Assembly: GCA_903921365.1 (NCBI GenBank)
Contig: CAIXPS010000029.1
Span: 55,400 to 119,399, forward strand
DNA length: 64,000 nt
Origin: an uncultured bacterium
Lineage (GTDB): Bacteria; Chloroflexota; Anaerolineae; J036; Brachytrichaceae
Direction: 5' to 3'
Positions 15,895 to 24,859 of the stretch are shown here, one piece after another. Under the pieces are notes generated by a model. The model searched no databases, had not been told where the DNA came from, and saw only the letters and a list, made by a program, of their open reading frames with translations. The translations under genes were made by a program, and so were the position numbers. Position 1 is the stretch's first letter; every line of letters begins with the position of its first letter.

Positions 15895-17934
15895 ATGCTC
15901 AATTTCGACCTGTCCACTGGTCATATCGTGTCCAATGCACTCCAGATGACTTTTGCCGACCGCCCGTGCCAGTATGCCATCACCGGTAGAGTCAACGGCT
16001 TGTCCTTTACCGATGAGCCGCTGGACAAGCGCAGTATCGAGCGTGACGGCGACGTAACCACACTCATCGGGCTATTCAACGCAGCCGGCGTCCAGTTAAT
16101 CCAGAGCGTCCAACATGTGGGCGCGGGGCTGGAAGAAACAATCACGCTGCACAACATCGGCGGCTGGTCGGTTGAGTTGACTCAACTGAAGATTGGCTTC
16201 AGTGCGGGGCTTGACGCGCGCACCGACTGGCGGCTGGCCGCCATCCCGTTCCGTGTGCAACTCGACGGCAGTGTGCATGATTACAGCGGCCAGGCGCTCA
16301 TTGACGGCCAGTTCCACAACGCAGTTTATACGGAGAAGACCCGCCCCGAGCCGCCGCTCACCGAGGACGGTATCGTGCGCTCCGAGGCCTGGGCATGGGG
16401 AACAGGCGATACGGGGCTGGTGGTCCTCAAGTACAACAATGCGGCGATTGAGCTCTCCGTCGCAGGTACAGAGAAGGGTGACGGGGAGACGCGGCTGCGC
16501 TTTGGCGGCGCTGGCTTTGCGCTGTATGGGGAACCATCACAGGCGCGCGTGCTCATGCCTGGCGCGGCATTTGAATTCGGGCGCACGGTCTACCTGCCGT
16601 ACACTGGCGGGATGTCGCACTCCTATGAGACTTACCGCGACTACATCGACGCACAAGGGCATGGCTTTCCCGCCGACTACAACCCGCCGGTTAACTGGAA
16701 CGAGTTATACGATGTTGGCTGGTATCACTCGAATGCGGAGAAACTCAAGCAGTTCTACACGCGCGAAGCATTGCTCAACGAGGCGCAGAAGGCGCATGAC
16801 GTTGGTTGTGATTTGCTCTACCTTGATCCGGGATGGGAGGTAGCTGAAGGCACGACGCTTTGGGATGAGGCGCGCCTGGGGCCGGTGGACGAGTTCATCC
16901 GCACGCTGAAACAGAATTACGGCCTCGATCTGGCATATCGCACGATTCTGCGCACGTACAAGGATCACTGGCCGCATCACTTAATGGTCAAACACCCCGA
17001 TCGTGAGATCGCCGAACTGCACTACTACGACGGCGCAGACGGCTGGGAACCGTGCCTGCCCAACGACGAGTTCTGGCGCGAGAAGCTGCGCCGCATTCTT
17101 GCCATTTCGTCGCGCGGCGTGCGCTTTATGATGTTTGACGAGATGGACTGGCGCGGCGCATGCACCAACCCCGAACACAGCCATGCGACGCCGGGGACGC
17201 CGTTCGATCACGTTATGGCCGTGTATGCGTTGACGCGCGAAGTGCGCAAGCAGTGCCCGGGACTCACGGTTGAGGCGCATGACCCGGTGTGGCCGTGGGC
17301 GACGTGCATCTACGTGCCGACCTATTTTCAACAGGGCTTTGGCGACAAGGGCGCCTACGATGAGAACTGGGGCTTCGAGTACATGTGGGATTGCCTGAAT
17401 GACCTGCGATCGGGCAAGGCGTTGGCGCTGTATTACTACGCGCTCGGGTGCAATATACCGCTCTACCTCCACATAACCGCTGCCGCAGATAATGACCAGT
17501 GTGTGTTCTTCTGGTGGACCGCCTCGACTGTGCGGCACCTCGGCATCGGCGGGAAAGATAGCAACAAGACCATCGAACCCGGCGGCGGTCTACCGCCCTA
17601 CGACCACAAGAAACGCTTCGCCGCGTACCAGGCGCAAATGAGTGCCTATAACCGGCTCAAGCCGTTCTTTGTGCGCGGACAATTCCACGGCGTCGCCGAT
17701 GCCCCGCACATTCACCTGCACACCCTGCCGGAAATGCCGGGAGGGGTGATCAATGTATTCAACCTGACCGATCATGAGCAGACGTATGCGTTCAATGTGC
17801 CGTGTGCGACGCTTAACACCACGCAGCCGCTGCGCGTGACCGGTGCGCAGGCCACATGGGCGGCAGATCACGTGACGTTAAGCCTGACGCTCGCGCCAAT
17901 GAGCCCGGCCCTGATAGAGGTCGGCCTGGATTAG
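15895..17934 (+). CDS. GH36-like (clan GH-D) glycoside hydrolase-like protein, divergent
   Basis: A 679-residue cytoplasmic-looking protein (no signal peptide). It has an N-terminal beta-sandwich (residues 1-240), a TIM-barrel from about 260 and a C-terminal beta domain from about 620. Barrel signatures resemble alpha-galactosidase-like enzymes: LLYLDPGWEVAE, then a beta-strand with VRFMMFDEMDWRGAC where GH36 enzymes carry the nucleophile Asp, then LTVEAHDPVWPWATC. The usual K-x-D-x-N nucleophile motif is not conserved, so the substrate or mechanism may differ. GAGGTA precedes the ATG. It follows the E2 gene by 51 bases with a TATACT hexamer between. A sugar-catabolic role is likely; exact specificity unknown. 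Confidence 0.75.
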   Translation: MLNFDLSTGHIVSNALQMTFADRPCQYAITGRVNGLSFTDEPLDKRSIERDGDVTTLIGLFNAAGVQLIQSVQHVGAGLEETITLHNIGGWSVELTQLKIGFSAGLDARTDWRLAAIPFRVQLDGSVHDYSGQALIDGQFHNAVYTEKTRPEPPLTEDGIVRSEAWAWGTGDTGLVVLKYNNAAIELSVAGTEKGDGETRLRFGGAGFALYGEPSQARVLMPGAAFEFGRTVYLPYTGGMSHSYETYRDYIDAQGHGFPADYNPPVNWNELYDVGWYHSNAEKLKQFYTREALLNEAQKAHDVGCDLLYLDPGWEVAEGTTLWDEARLGPVDEFIRTLKQNYGLDLAYRTILRTYKDHWPHHLMVKHPDREIAELHYYDGADGWEPCLPNDEFWREKLRRILAISSRGVRFMMFDEMDWRGACTNPEHSHATPGTPFDHVMAVYALTREVRKQCPGLTVEAHDPVWPWATCIYVPTYFQQGFGDKGAYDENWGFEYMWDCLNDLRSGKALALYYYALGCNIPLYLHITAAADNDQCVFFWWTASTVRHLGIGGKDSNKTIEPGGGLPPYDHKKRFAAYQAQMSAYNRLKPFFVRGQFHGVADAPHIHLHTLPEMPGGVINVFNLTDHEQTYAFNVPCATLNTTQPLRVTGAQATWAADHVTLSLTLAPMSPALIEVGLD

Positions 17935-17940
17935 AGGGGG

Positions 17941-18618
17941 CTATCTCCTGATCGCTCTGCCAATCAGCCCGCCGATCAGGCCAAGCAGGACGCCCATGAC
18001 CACGCCGAGTACGCTCAGGTGCAGAAACGCGCCGAGGAAGGTCTCGTAGGCAAAATATGCGGTCATACCTGGCGCACCGCTGGCTGGCCCGCGAATGGAC
18101 CACTCGGCGACGTTGAGCGGGTCGCGGTCGATAAAGCCCATCGCGAAAACGATGAGTAGCAGGGCGGTGCAGCATGCCACTGCACCGCTGGCCAATCCGC
18201 ACCACGCGCCCGCCAGGACGCCGACCCACCACCGGCGCGCGCGATAGGCGAAAACCACCGCGCAGATCAGGATCGCCGCGGCAACCGCTGCCCAGAAAAT
18301 GTCGTCGATGATATCGCGGGCAGGGAGCGACGGGGCGATGAAATTGTTGATGCCGATCTCGACGACCCACAGCAACCCGATGACCAACCCAAAGGCGATG
18401 TAGTGCGTTGAGGGACGCGGCTGAGCGGCGCTGCGAGCAGTGTGCATCCACAGCAGCCCCGTCAGCACAACCTGAAACACAAACGCACCCGCCGAGAGAG
18501 CAAGAAATAAACTGTTGTACCCATACGTTGCGGCGATGGCGGGCACGAGCGCCGTATTCACGGCAGAGATAATGAGCAGAATTAACGCTGGCGATGGCTT
18601 TACGGGTTGATTAGTCAT
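17941..18618 (-). CDS. six-helix membrane protein of unknown function
   Basis: A 225-residue protein with about six hydrophobic spans: LILLIISAVNTALVPAIAA, FLALSAGAFVFQVVLTGLLW, YIAFGLVIGLLWVVEIGI, IFWAAVAAAILICAVVFAY, AVACCTALLLIVFAMGF and LGVVMGVLLGLIGGLIGRA. It ends in a basic tail GRAIRR. No family motif is recognised. It converges on the GH36-like gene with 6 bases between, and starts about 240 bases from the divergent secreted propeller gene. It may be a small integral membrane protein of a housekeeping type. Confidence 0.7.
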   Translation of the reverse strand: MTNQPVKPSPALILLIISAVNTALVPAIAATYGYNSLFLALSAGAFVFQVVLTGLLWMHTARSAAQPRPSTHYIAFGLVIGLLWVVEIGINNFIAPSLPARDIIDDIFWAAVAAAILICAVVFAYRARRWWVGVLAGAWCGLASGAVACCTALLLIVFAMGFIDRDPLNVAEWSIRGPASGAPGMTAYFAYETFLGAFLHLSVLGVVMGVLLGLIGGLIGRAIRR

Positions 18619-18650
18619 TTACTCCAAACAGTCAGCCGATAACGAACCGC

Positions 18651-18704
18651 TTGACAAGTTGCGTTTCCATTGCTTGTCCGCAATTATCTGCGCCGTCCTA
18701 TAAT
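18651..18704 (+). promoter_or_regulatory. candidate promoter of the 18860 secreted-protein gene
   Basis: TATAAT at 18699-18704 is a consensus -10. TTGTCC at 18674-18679 is a weak -35 with 19-base spacing. An inverted repeat GACAAG (18653-18658) / CTTGTC (18673-18678) overlaps the -35 region and could be an operator. The rest of the 18619-18859 gap shows no gene. Confidence 0.4.
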
Positions 18705-18859
18705 TATCAGTCATAGCGATGCGTGCCCATTGGAGGAATATGCGCAGTTTCCACAATGGGTTTCACAGGAGGTGATCGTGGCCTGAATTACACCGCTGCA
18801 TTTAAGATGTGCTCGTTTTCTCTATTCGTTAACACAGTGTTTCATAGGATTGATCAACA

Positions 18860-21800
18860 ATGGATTCTCGACATACCCCATTATTAAAGCCTATCAAAGG
18901 ACTGGCAATCTCGATGAGTGTGAGTGTGGCGTTAGCGGCAACGATCATCGCGTTGACGCATCAGGCGGCTGTTGCGGTTGCGGCGCCATCAGTCGAAGCT
19001 TCTATTAACGCGCCTGCACACCCGCTGGCGCCGGCAGGACAGGATGTGTGGACGCCGCTGGGCGGGCCGCTCGCGACGGGCGGCCAGGTCAATGACATTG
19101 CGGTCAAGCCCGGCGTGCCCGATACAGTCATCACCCTTGTGGGCATGCCTGGCGACGGCGGCAATACACAGATCTATCGGAGTCTCGACGGCACAGGCAC
19201 GTGGTCGGCGGTATACGCTGGGAATTTCAAACAGTTATACAGCATTGCGATAACCGGCACGACCGCCTATGCAGTTGGGGATGGGTCGAATGATCCCTAC
19301 GACGCCATCAAGAAAAGCAGCGACGGCGGCGCAACCTGGAGCAGCGCATTTACGGCGGAGCAGGACAATAACCAGTATAGCTTCATGGCCGTCGCGGTGG
19401 CTCCATCATCTGGCGCAACGGTTGTTGCGGCCGGACACACCAACGCGAACAATTTGAATCGCAGCCTGGTAGTGAGCAGCACCAATGGCGGTGCAAGTTG
19501 GTCCGAAGTGTTGAGCGTCCCAGACGCGACCAGTTGGGGAAAATTTGATGCCATAGCCATCAACCCGGCGATGCAATCGACTATGTTCGTTGGCGGAGCA
19601 TACAACAATCAGGCTGTGATATATCGCACGACGAATGGGGGGCAGACCTGGACTCAGGTGTTCACTGCCACCGACATTGGCGGAGGGCAAACGCCGTCAC
19701 AGATCACCGCGCTGTTGATCCATCCGCTCACCCCGACGATTGTCTTTGCCGGAACCAGTTATGGCCCGAATGTGATTTACCGCAGCGCCGATAACGGCGC
19801 TTCGTGGCAACTGGTGAACGAGGATACGAACTGGGCCGGCTTCCAACTGGCCTATAAAGCCCCAAACACCATTTATGGCACATCGGAATGGGGCGATGTG
19901 CATGTAAGCACCTCAGGGGGTCTCTCCGGCACGTGGCAACAAGTCGGAGCATTGAACGACGGTCGAGCGGTCATCGCTGTTGGCGCCTCTAAACTCTATG
20001 CAGGCACACAAAATAGCGGCCTGGCTATCAGCAGTAACGGTGGCGCCGACTGGACGTTGGCAAACAACGGAATCACATCGTTCGTCAGGCCGGTTAGTGT
20101 CATCATTGATCCGCACAACTCTTCGAAACTCTTCGTCGGCGCAGGCAGCGGCGGCGGCTGGCTGAGCGTCAACGGCGGTCATACCTGGTCGCGCCCCGCC
20201 AACACTGCGGGCTGGCAGCCCGGCCAATCGGTGAACGCGTTCGCTGTGAACGCGAGTAACAGTAACATCGTCTATGCCGGCGCCGGCAGTTGCCACCAGG
20301 GTAGCGTGTTGCGCAGCAGCAACGGCGGCCTGACATTCACGCCTGTATACTCGCCAGCAAATGTGGCGGACTGCAATGGCAGTAACGAGAATATCTATGC
20401 AGTTGCAATTGCCCCTTCGCTGGCGACAACGGTTTATGCCGCCGGCCAGTACCAGATGCAGAACGATCAGTGGCGTGGCTTAATCGCGCGCAGCACAAAC
20501 GACGGCGCATCATGGACGGTCGTCTACTCAATCACAAACAACTCGCGCATCGATATGTTGGCGATCAACCCACAGAACGCGAATATGGTGCTGGCTGCGG
20601 GACAGGATTGCAGCAGCGGGCCGTGCGTTGCGACAATCGTCCGCTCGACTGATGGCGGCGTTACATGGTTAACCCGATTATCCGTCCCGGACGGACGGGA
20701 AATGAGTTCCATTGCTATCAGTGAACAGGACCCGACCGTGATGATTGCGGCAACCCAGCAATACCAGATGTACAAGAGCACAGACTCGGGTGCGACCTGG
20801 ACCATGATGCACTGCGCGCCATGGATGGGTGCATGTTCGCTGCCAGGTAACCAAACAGGATCCAGCGGCAGCCTCGTCGCCTTCGACCCGCATTCGTCCG
20901 ACCATATTTTCCTGGCCGGCTGGGGTTACGTTGCTGAAAGCTTTGATGGCGGCATCACGTTTACAGACAATGGAAGGCTTAACGCCGGGGCGCCGCAGGC
21001 TGACCCAGGCGCATTCGCGGCAGGTTACGCCGGGAGCACCTTGACGCTGTATGCGGGATTCTCTGGCGTATGGAAGTTTCAGGCGACCAAGCTGCTACAG
21101 GTGCTACAGCCATGGACAGCCTGGGGTGGACCAATCGCATCCGGCGGACAGGTGAACGACCTCGCGGTCATCTCCGGAACGCCTGATACCGCTTTTGCGC
21201 TGGTCGGCACACCGGGTGACGGCGGTAACACCAAGGTTTATCGCAGCATCGACAACGCGGCGCACTGGACAGCGGTCTACACCGGCAGCGCCAATAAGTT
21301 ATTCGCTGTGTCCGTCACGGGACAGACTGTGGTTGCCGTCGGGCAAGGATCGAACACGCCAGGCGATGCCATCGTCGAGAGCACCGATAGCGGCGCCAAC
21401 TGGAGCCCGTTGTTCAATACATCATCGCTGAACAACAACCAGATCAACTTTGACGCAGTCGCCCTAGACCCGAATCAGAGCAGCACGATTGTGGCGGCCG
21501 GCCGATACAACGGCAACTGGAACGGGGGCGTGGTGGTGAGTAGCACCAACGGCGGCGCAACCTGGACGAATGTGCTGGAAATGCACAACTCGAACGGCGA
21601 GTTCTACGCTTTGGCCATCAACCCGTCAAACCCGGCGACGCTGTTCGCGGCGGGTCGCTACGACAATAACGGCGTCATTTATCGCTCGACGAACGCCGGT
21701 CTTAGTTGGACGCAGGTGTTTACGACATCCGACGTCGGCGCATGGATGCTGCCGCAACAAGTCAATGCGCTATTGATCCACCCGCTGACGCCGAACATCA

Positions 21801-23191
21801 TCTTTGCGGGCACAGGGCCTGGGCCAAATGTCATTTATCGCAGCACCGACAACGGCGACACCTGGCTGTTAGTGAGCGATCGCTCCCACTGGGCGGGTTA
21901 TCGCCTGGGTTTCCGCGCGCCCAACACCATCTATGGCATTTATGACGGCGGCGACGTGTACGTCAGCGCCTCTGGAGGCGTAAGCGGGACGTGGTCGCAG
22001 ATGGGCAGCATCAGTGACAACAACCCGGCTTTTGCCGTGGGCGCGACGACGTTGTATGGCGGCGGCAGTAATGGCGGCGTCCACATCAGCACAAACAATG
22101 GAACCGACTGGGTCAGCATGAACACAGGCGTGCGGTCGCTCGTGTTGCCGCAGAGCATCGCGGTCGATCCGCGCAACCCGGCGAAGATTTTCGTCGGCGC
22201 AGGCAGCGGGGGCGGCTGGCTGACCACCAACACCGGACAGAGTTGGACCAACCCGAACAACACGGCAGGGTGGTGGACTGGTTACCCGCTGAACGTGTTC
22301 GCGATCAACCCGGCGAACAGCAACATCGTGTACGCTGGGTCGTCCAGTTGCCATCAGGGCAGCGTGTTGCGCAGCGGCGACGGCGGTCTTAACTTCACAC
22401 CGGTGTTTACACCGGCAAATAACGTCGAGTGCAGCGACAACAACGAGAACATCTCAGCGATTGCGATTGCCCCATCGTTGACGACGACGGTGTATGCCGG
22501 CGGCCAGTATCAGCTGCCGGGCGATCAGTGGCGCGGGATGATCGCGCGCAGCGTGAACGATGGCGCAACATGGGCGATCATTTACTCGTTATCCAACAAC
22601 TCGCGCATCGACATGCTGGCGATCAATCCCATGGACGCGAGCAAGGTATTCGCCGTCGGGCAGGACTGCAGCAGCGGACCATGCCAGGGAGTGATCTTAC
22701 GCTCGATTAACAGCGGAGGCTCGTGGACAAAGCGGCTGACCGATGCGAGCGCGAATGAGATGCAATCCATCACGATTGAACCACACAATCCAACGGTGTT
22801 GTACGCGGCAAACAACAATTACCGCGTCTACCGGAGCACCGATTCCGGCGACACCTGGATGCCGGTGCATTGCGTCCCATGGGATGGCAGTTGTGCGCTG
22901 CCCAGCAGTCAGAAGAACTCCAGCGGGTGGCTGGTTGTAGCCGACCCAGTCGAGAACGGGCACATCTATCTGTCTGGCTGGGGTTACATCGCGGAAAGCC
23001 GCGACAGCGGGATCACCTGGGTGCGGATCGACCAGGGCATTCCAAACATGGACCCCCGCGCACTCGTTGTGACGCGCGTGGGAATCACGCAAACAGTCTA
23101 CGCAGGGATGAGCGGCGTGTGGTCGTATCAACAGGAATTAGTAGTTACCATGCAGTATACGAGCTATATGCCTATGGTCAGTCGGCCATAA
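18860..23191 (+). CDS. secreted protein with two tandem Asp-box (BNR-type) beta-propeller halves
   Basis: A 1443-residue exported protein. A signal peptide covers about residues 1-42 (LAISMSVSVALAATIIALTH, then AVAVAAPSVEA). The mature part is two homologous halves beginning at residues 64 and 753, each about 690 residues. Both start WTxxGGPxAxGGQVND and each contains many S-x-D-x-G-x-x-W Asp-box repeats (for example SSDGGATWS, STNGGATWT), as in sialidase-like and sortilin-like propellers. No sialidase catalytic Arg triad was recognised, so it is probably a binding or structural protein, not an enzyme. It ends TSYMPMVSRP, the aromatic-Pro-hydrophobic-basic tail shared with the secreted proteins at 52260 and 59258. 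A strong hairpin terminator follows at 23220. Confidence 0.85.
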   Translation: MDSRHTPLLKPIKGLAISMSVSVALAATIIALTHQAAVAVAAPSVEASINAPAHPLAPAGQDVWTPLGGPLATGGQVNDIAVKPGVPDTVITLVGMPGDGGNTQIYRSLDGTGTWSAVYAGNFKQLYSIAITGTTAYAVGDGSNDPYDAIKKSSDGGATWSSAFTAEQDNNQYSFMAVAVAPSSGATVVAAGHTNANNLNRSLVVSSTNGGASWSEVLSVPDATSWGKFDAIAINPAMQSTMFVGGAYNNQAVIYRTTNGGQTWTQVFTATDIGGGQTPSQITALLIHPLTPTIVFAGTSYGPNVIYRSADNGASWQLVNEDTNWAGFQLAYKAPNTIYGTSEWGDVHVSTSGGLSGTWQQVGALNDGRAVIAVGASKLYAGTQNSGLAISSNGGADWTLANNGITSFVRPVSVIIDPHNSSKLFVGAGSGGGWLSVNGGHTWSRPANTAGWQPGQSVNAFAVNASNSNIVYAGAGSCHQGSVLRSSNGGLTFTPVYSPANVADCNGSNENIYAVAIAPSLATTVYAAGQYQMQNDQWRGLIARSTNDGASWTVVYSITNNSRIDMLAINPQNANMVLAAGQDCSSGPCVATIVRSTDGGVTWLTRLSVPDGREMSSIAISEQDPTVMIAATQQYQMYKSTDSGATWTMMHCAPWMGACSLPGNQTGSSGSLVAFDPHSSDHIFLAGWGYVAESFDGGITFTDNGRLNAGAPQADPGAFAAGYAGSTLTLYAGFSGVWKFQATKLLQVLQPWTAWGGPIASGGQVNDLAVISGTPDTAFALVGTPGDGGNTKVYRSIDNAAHWTAVYTGSANKLFAVSVTGQTVVAVGQGSNTPGDAIVESTDSGANWSPLFNTSSLNNNQINFDAVALDPNQSSTIVAAGRYNGNWNGGVVVSSTNGGATWTNVLEMHNSNGEFYALAINPSNPATLFAAGRYDNNGVIYRSTNAGLSWTQVFTTSDVGAWMLPQQVNALLIHPLTPNIIFAGTGPGPNVIYRSTDNGDTWLLVSDRSHWAGYRLGFRAPNTIYGIYDGGDVYVSASGGVSGTWSQMGSISDNNPAFAVGATTLYGGGSNGGVHISTNNGTDWVSMNTGVRSLVLPQSIAVDPRNPAKIFVGAGSGGGWLTTNTGQSWTNPNNTAGWWTGYPLNVFAINPANSNIVYAGSSSCHQGSVLRSGDGGLNFTPVFTPANNVECSDNNENISAIAIAPSLTTTVYAGGQYQLPGDQWRGMIARSVNDGATWAIIYSLSNNSRIDMLAINPMDASKVFAVGQDCSSGPCQGVILRSINSGGSWTKRLTDASANEMQSITIEPHNPTVLYAANNNYRVYRSTDSGDTWMPVHCVPWDGSCALPSSQKNSSGWLVVADPVENGHIYLSGWGYIAESRDSGITWVRIDQGIPNMDPRALVVTRVGITQTVYAGMSGVWSYQQELVVTMQYTSYMPMVSRP

Positions 23192-23219
23192 GGCTCGGCG
23201 GAGCGAAGCACTAAGCCAT

Positions 23220-23250
23220 CGGGGCAGCAGGCATCATCGACGCTGCCCCG
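23220..23250 (+). terminator. hairpin terminator after the propeller gene
   Basis: CGGGGCAGC (23220-23228) pairs with GCTGCCCCG (23242-23250) across a 13-base loop. It is followed by GTTTAAGTTAAAT, a weak T-rich tail. It lies 28 bases after the stop codon. Confidence 0.65.
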
Positions 23251-23419
23251 GTTTAAGTTAAATGCCGTTAAGATTTGGCGGCCTTCGCCGGTGGATGCGG
23301 CAAGCAACAAATCGTATCCGCCACGAACCGTTGTTTCACGACGGTTTCGAGTGACTGCCGGCAACCCGCTAAAGCGTCGGCATCCAGTCGCATTACCGCG
23401 GATTCGCGCCGGTCAACAC

Positions 23420-23440
23420 GGATCGGGCGGTGCCCGATCC
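23420..23440 (-). terminator. hairpin directly after the stop codon of the 23441 oxidoreductase gene
   Basis: GGATCGGGC (23420-23428) and GCCCGATCC (23432-23440) form a perfect 9-bp stem with a 3-base loop, abutting the TAG stop of the minus-strand gene. No T-run follows. It is probably an mRNA 3'-end structure. Confidence 0.5.
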
Positions 23441-24601
23441 CTACACGATCAGCGGATCGCCAAAGTCCGGGACCTCCAGCAATGCGCCGTCGCGCACCGC
23501 GGACTCATGCGCAATGATCCCGGGGACGGTGTAGCGCGCGGCCTGCCACACGTTATTGGGCGGCAGGCCGCCCGTGACGCACGAGGTTACGAAGTCATCG
23601 ACCAGGAACTGGTGCGAACCCCAGTGGCCGTTGGGTTTGCCGATAAACGAACGCGGCAACCGATCCACCGGATGGATTGGCGACACGCCGGTCCACATCC
23701 CGCCATCCGGCCCCGCCACGCCGCTGATATCCATGATCTCGTCGAGGCGTTTGACCTCGCCCTGTTTCTTGGTGACCCAAGCGGCCCCTGCGGCGTTCAA
23801 CTCGAAGCTGCCCTCGGTGCCCCACATCGACATGCGTTCGCCGCCCGGGTGACCGATGCGGCGAAATTCGTTGATGCGCGCGACGCTGCCGTCCGACATC
23901 TTAAATAAGGCAGATTCGTTGCTGAAGACGTTGTGCCAGATGTTGACATCGGCCTTAAAAATCCCGTCCTCGTGCTGGTCGACTACGCCCTGGCACGAAA
24001 CGTGCGTCATGTGGGCGCCGGTCACAGACACGATCTGGCTGATGGAGTGGGTGGGGTAGTACATCGGCGGGCCGCCGGCCAGTTCCAGCCAGCGCTCGCC
24101 GCCGCGCCATTTGGCCACGTTATACAGCCCGTGATCCATGTCGTGGTAATACTCGGCCTCGGCATACACCACGCGACCGAACGCCCCTCGGTTGTACTGC
24201 TCTCGACAATAGATCACGTTGGGGTAGTAGTAGCTGGTTTCGCCCATCATGTAAATCTTGCCGGTGGCTTTCACCATGGCGACCAGTTCGGCAATCTCCT
24301 CAACTGTGACGCCAGCCGGCACCGCGGAGTAGACGTGCTTGCCAGCGCGCAGTGCCTGGGTTGCCTGTGGCGCGTGCATCCAGTGCTGCGTGATGATGGC
24401 GACGGCATCCACGTCCGTTTCCAGAAGCGCATCCAGAGACGGGCTGGTTTCGGCAATGCCGTGCTCGCGCGCGTTGCGCGCCAGCTTGGCCGCGTCCAGG
24501 TCGCACAGAATGACTTTATCAACCAGCGGATGCGCCTTGAACAGTGGAATAAAGCACTGCGCGAACGCACCGACGCCGACCATACCGACGTTAATTCCCA
24601 T
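23441..24601 (-). CDS. Gfo/Idh/MocA family oxidoreductase
   Basis: A 386-residue NAD(P)-dependent oxidoreductase. The N-terminal Rossmann motif is VGMVGVGAFAQCFIPLFKAH (residues 5-24) with the adenosine-ribose-binding Asp in VILCDLDAAK. The loop KHVYSAVPAGVTVEEIAEL is where the EKP catalytic motif usually lies, so that motif is altered to AVP. A C-terminal sugar-binding domain follows, with His-rich YYHDMDHGLYNV and THSISQIVSVTGAHMTHVSC. The 27123 protein is more similar to this one (GGERWLELAGGPPMYYPTHSIS versus SYWAGLPPMWYATHAIS) than to the 9462 protein. GAGGTG lies upstream of the ATG. Substrate unknown; probably a sugar or aminosugar. Confidence 0.9.
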   Translation of the reverse strand: MGINVGMVGVGAFAQCFIPLFKAHPLVDKVILCDLDAAKLARNAREHGIAETSPSLDALLETDVDAVAIITQHWMHAPQATQALRAGKHVYSAVPAGVTVEEIAELVAMVKATGKIYMMGETSYYYPNVIYCREQYNRGAFGRVVYAEAEYYHDMDHGLYNVAKWRGGERWLELAGGPPMYYPTHSISQIVSVTGAHMTHVSCQGVVDQHEDGIFKADVNIWHNVFSNESALFKMSDGSVARINEFRRIGHPGGERMSMWGTEGSFELNAAGAAWVTKKQGEVKRLDEIMDISGVAGPDGGMWTGVSPIHPVDRLPRSFIGKPNGHWGSHQFLVDDFVTSCVTGGLPPNNVWQAARYTVPGIIAHESAVRDGALLEVPDFGDPLIV

Positions 24602-24859
24602 GGGTCACCTCGATGGGTTAATTGTCTGACAGATTTATATATCGCGCGCAGCCGTAATGGGTGGCTGGCGAAAAGCGATCCTGTTACATGGCATTCCTGG
24701 TTGGCACAATACTGCGGTATTATTCGCATCGTCTAGATAATCGCACACCCCAAAATACACTTGCGGCATTGGCCGTTACTTTGACATCCATTACCTTCAC
24801 CAGGCGAGATGCGAACGTGATCTCGATAAGCAGCCTGTGTTTGTGGCGTCAGGTATTGT

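Noticed and set aside
18860..23191. Sialidase
   Set aside because: Asp boxes alone are found in many propellers; the Arg triad, Tyr/Glu nucleophile pair and RIP motif were not seen.
24624..24630. A fifth CTGTCAG site upstream of the 23441 oxidoreductase
   Set aside because: A single heptamer without the AAATGGCAACTTTTC block or the second heptamer; likely chance.
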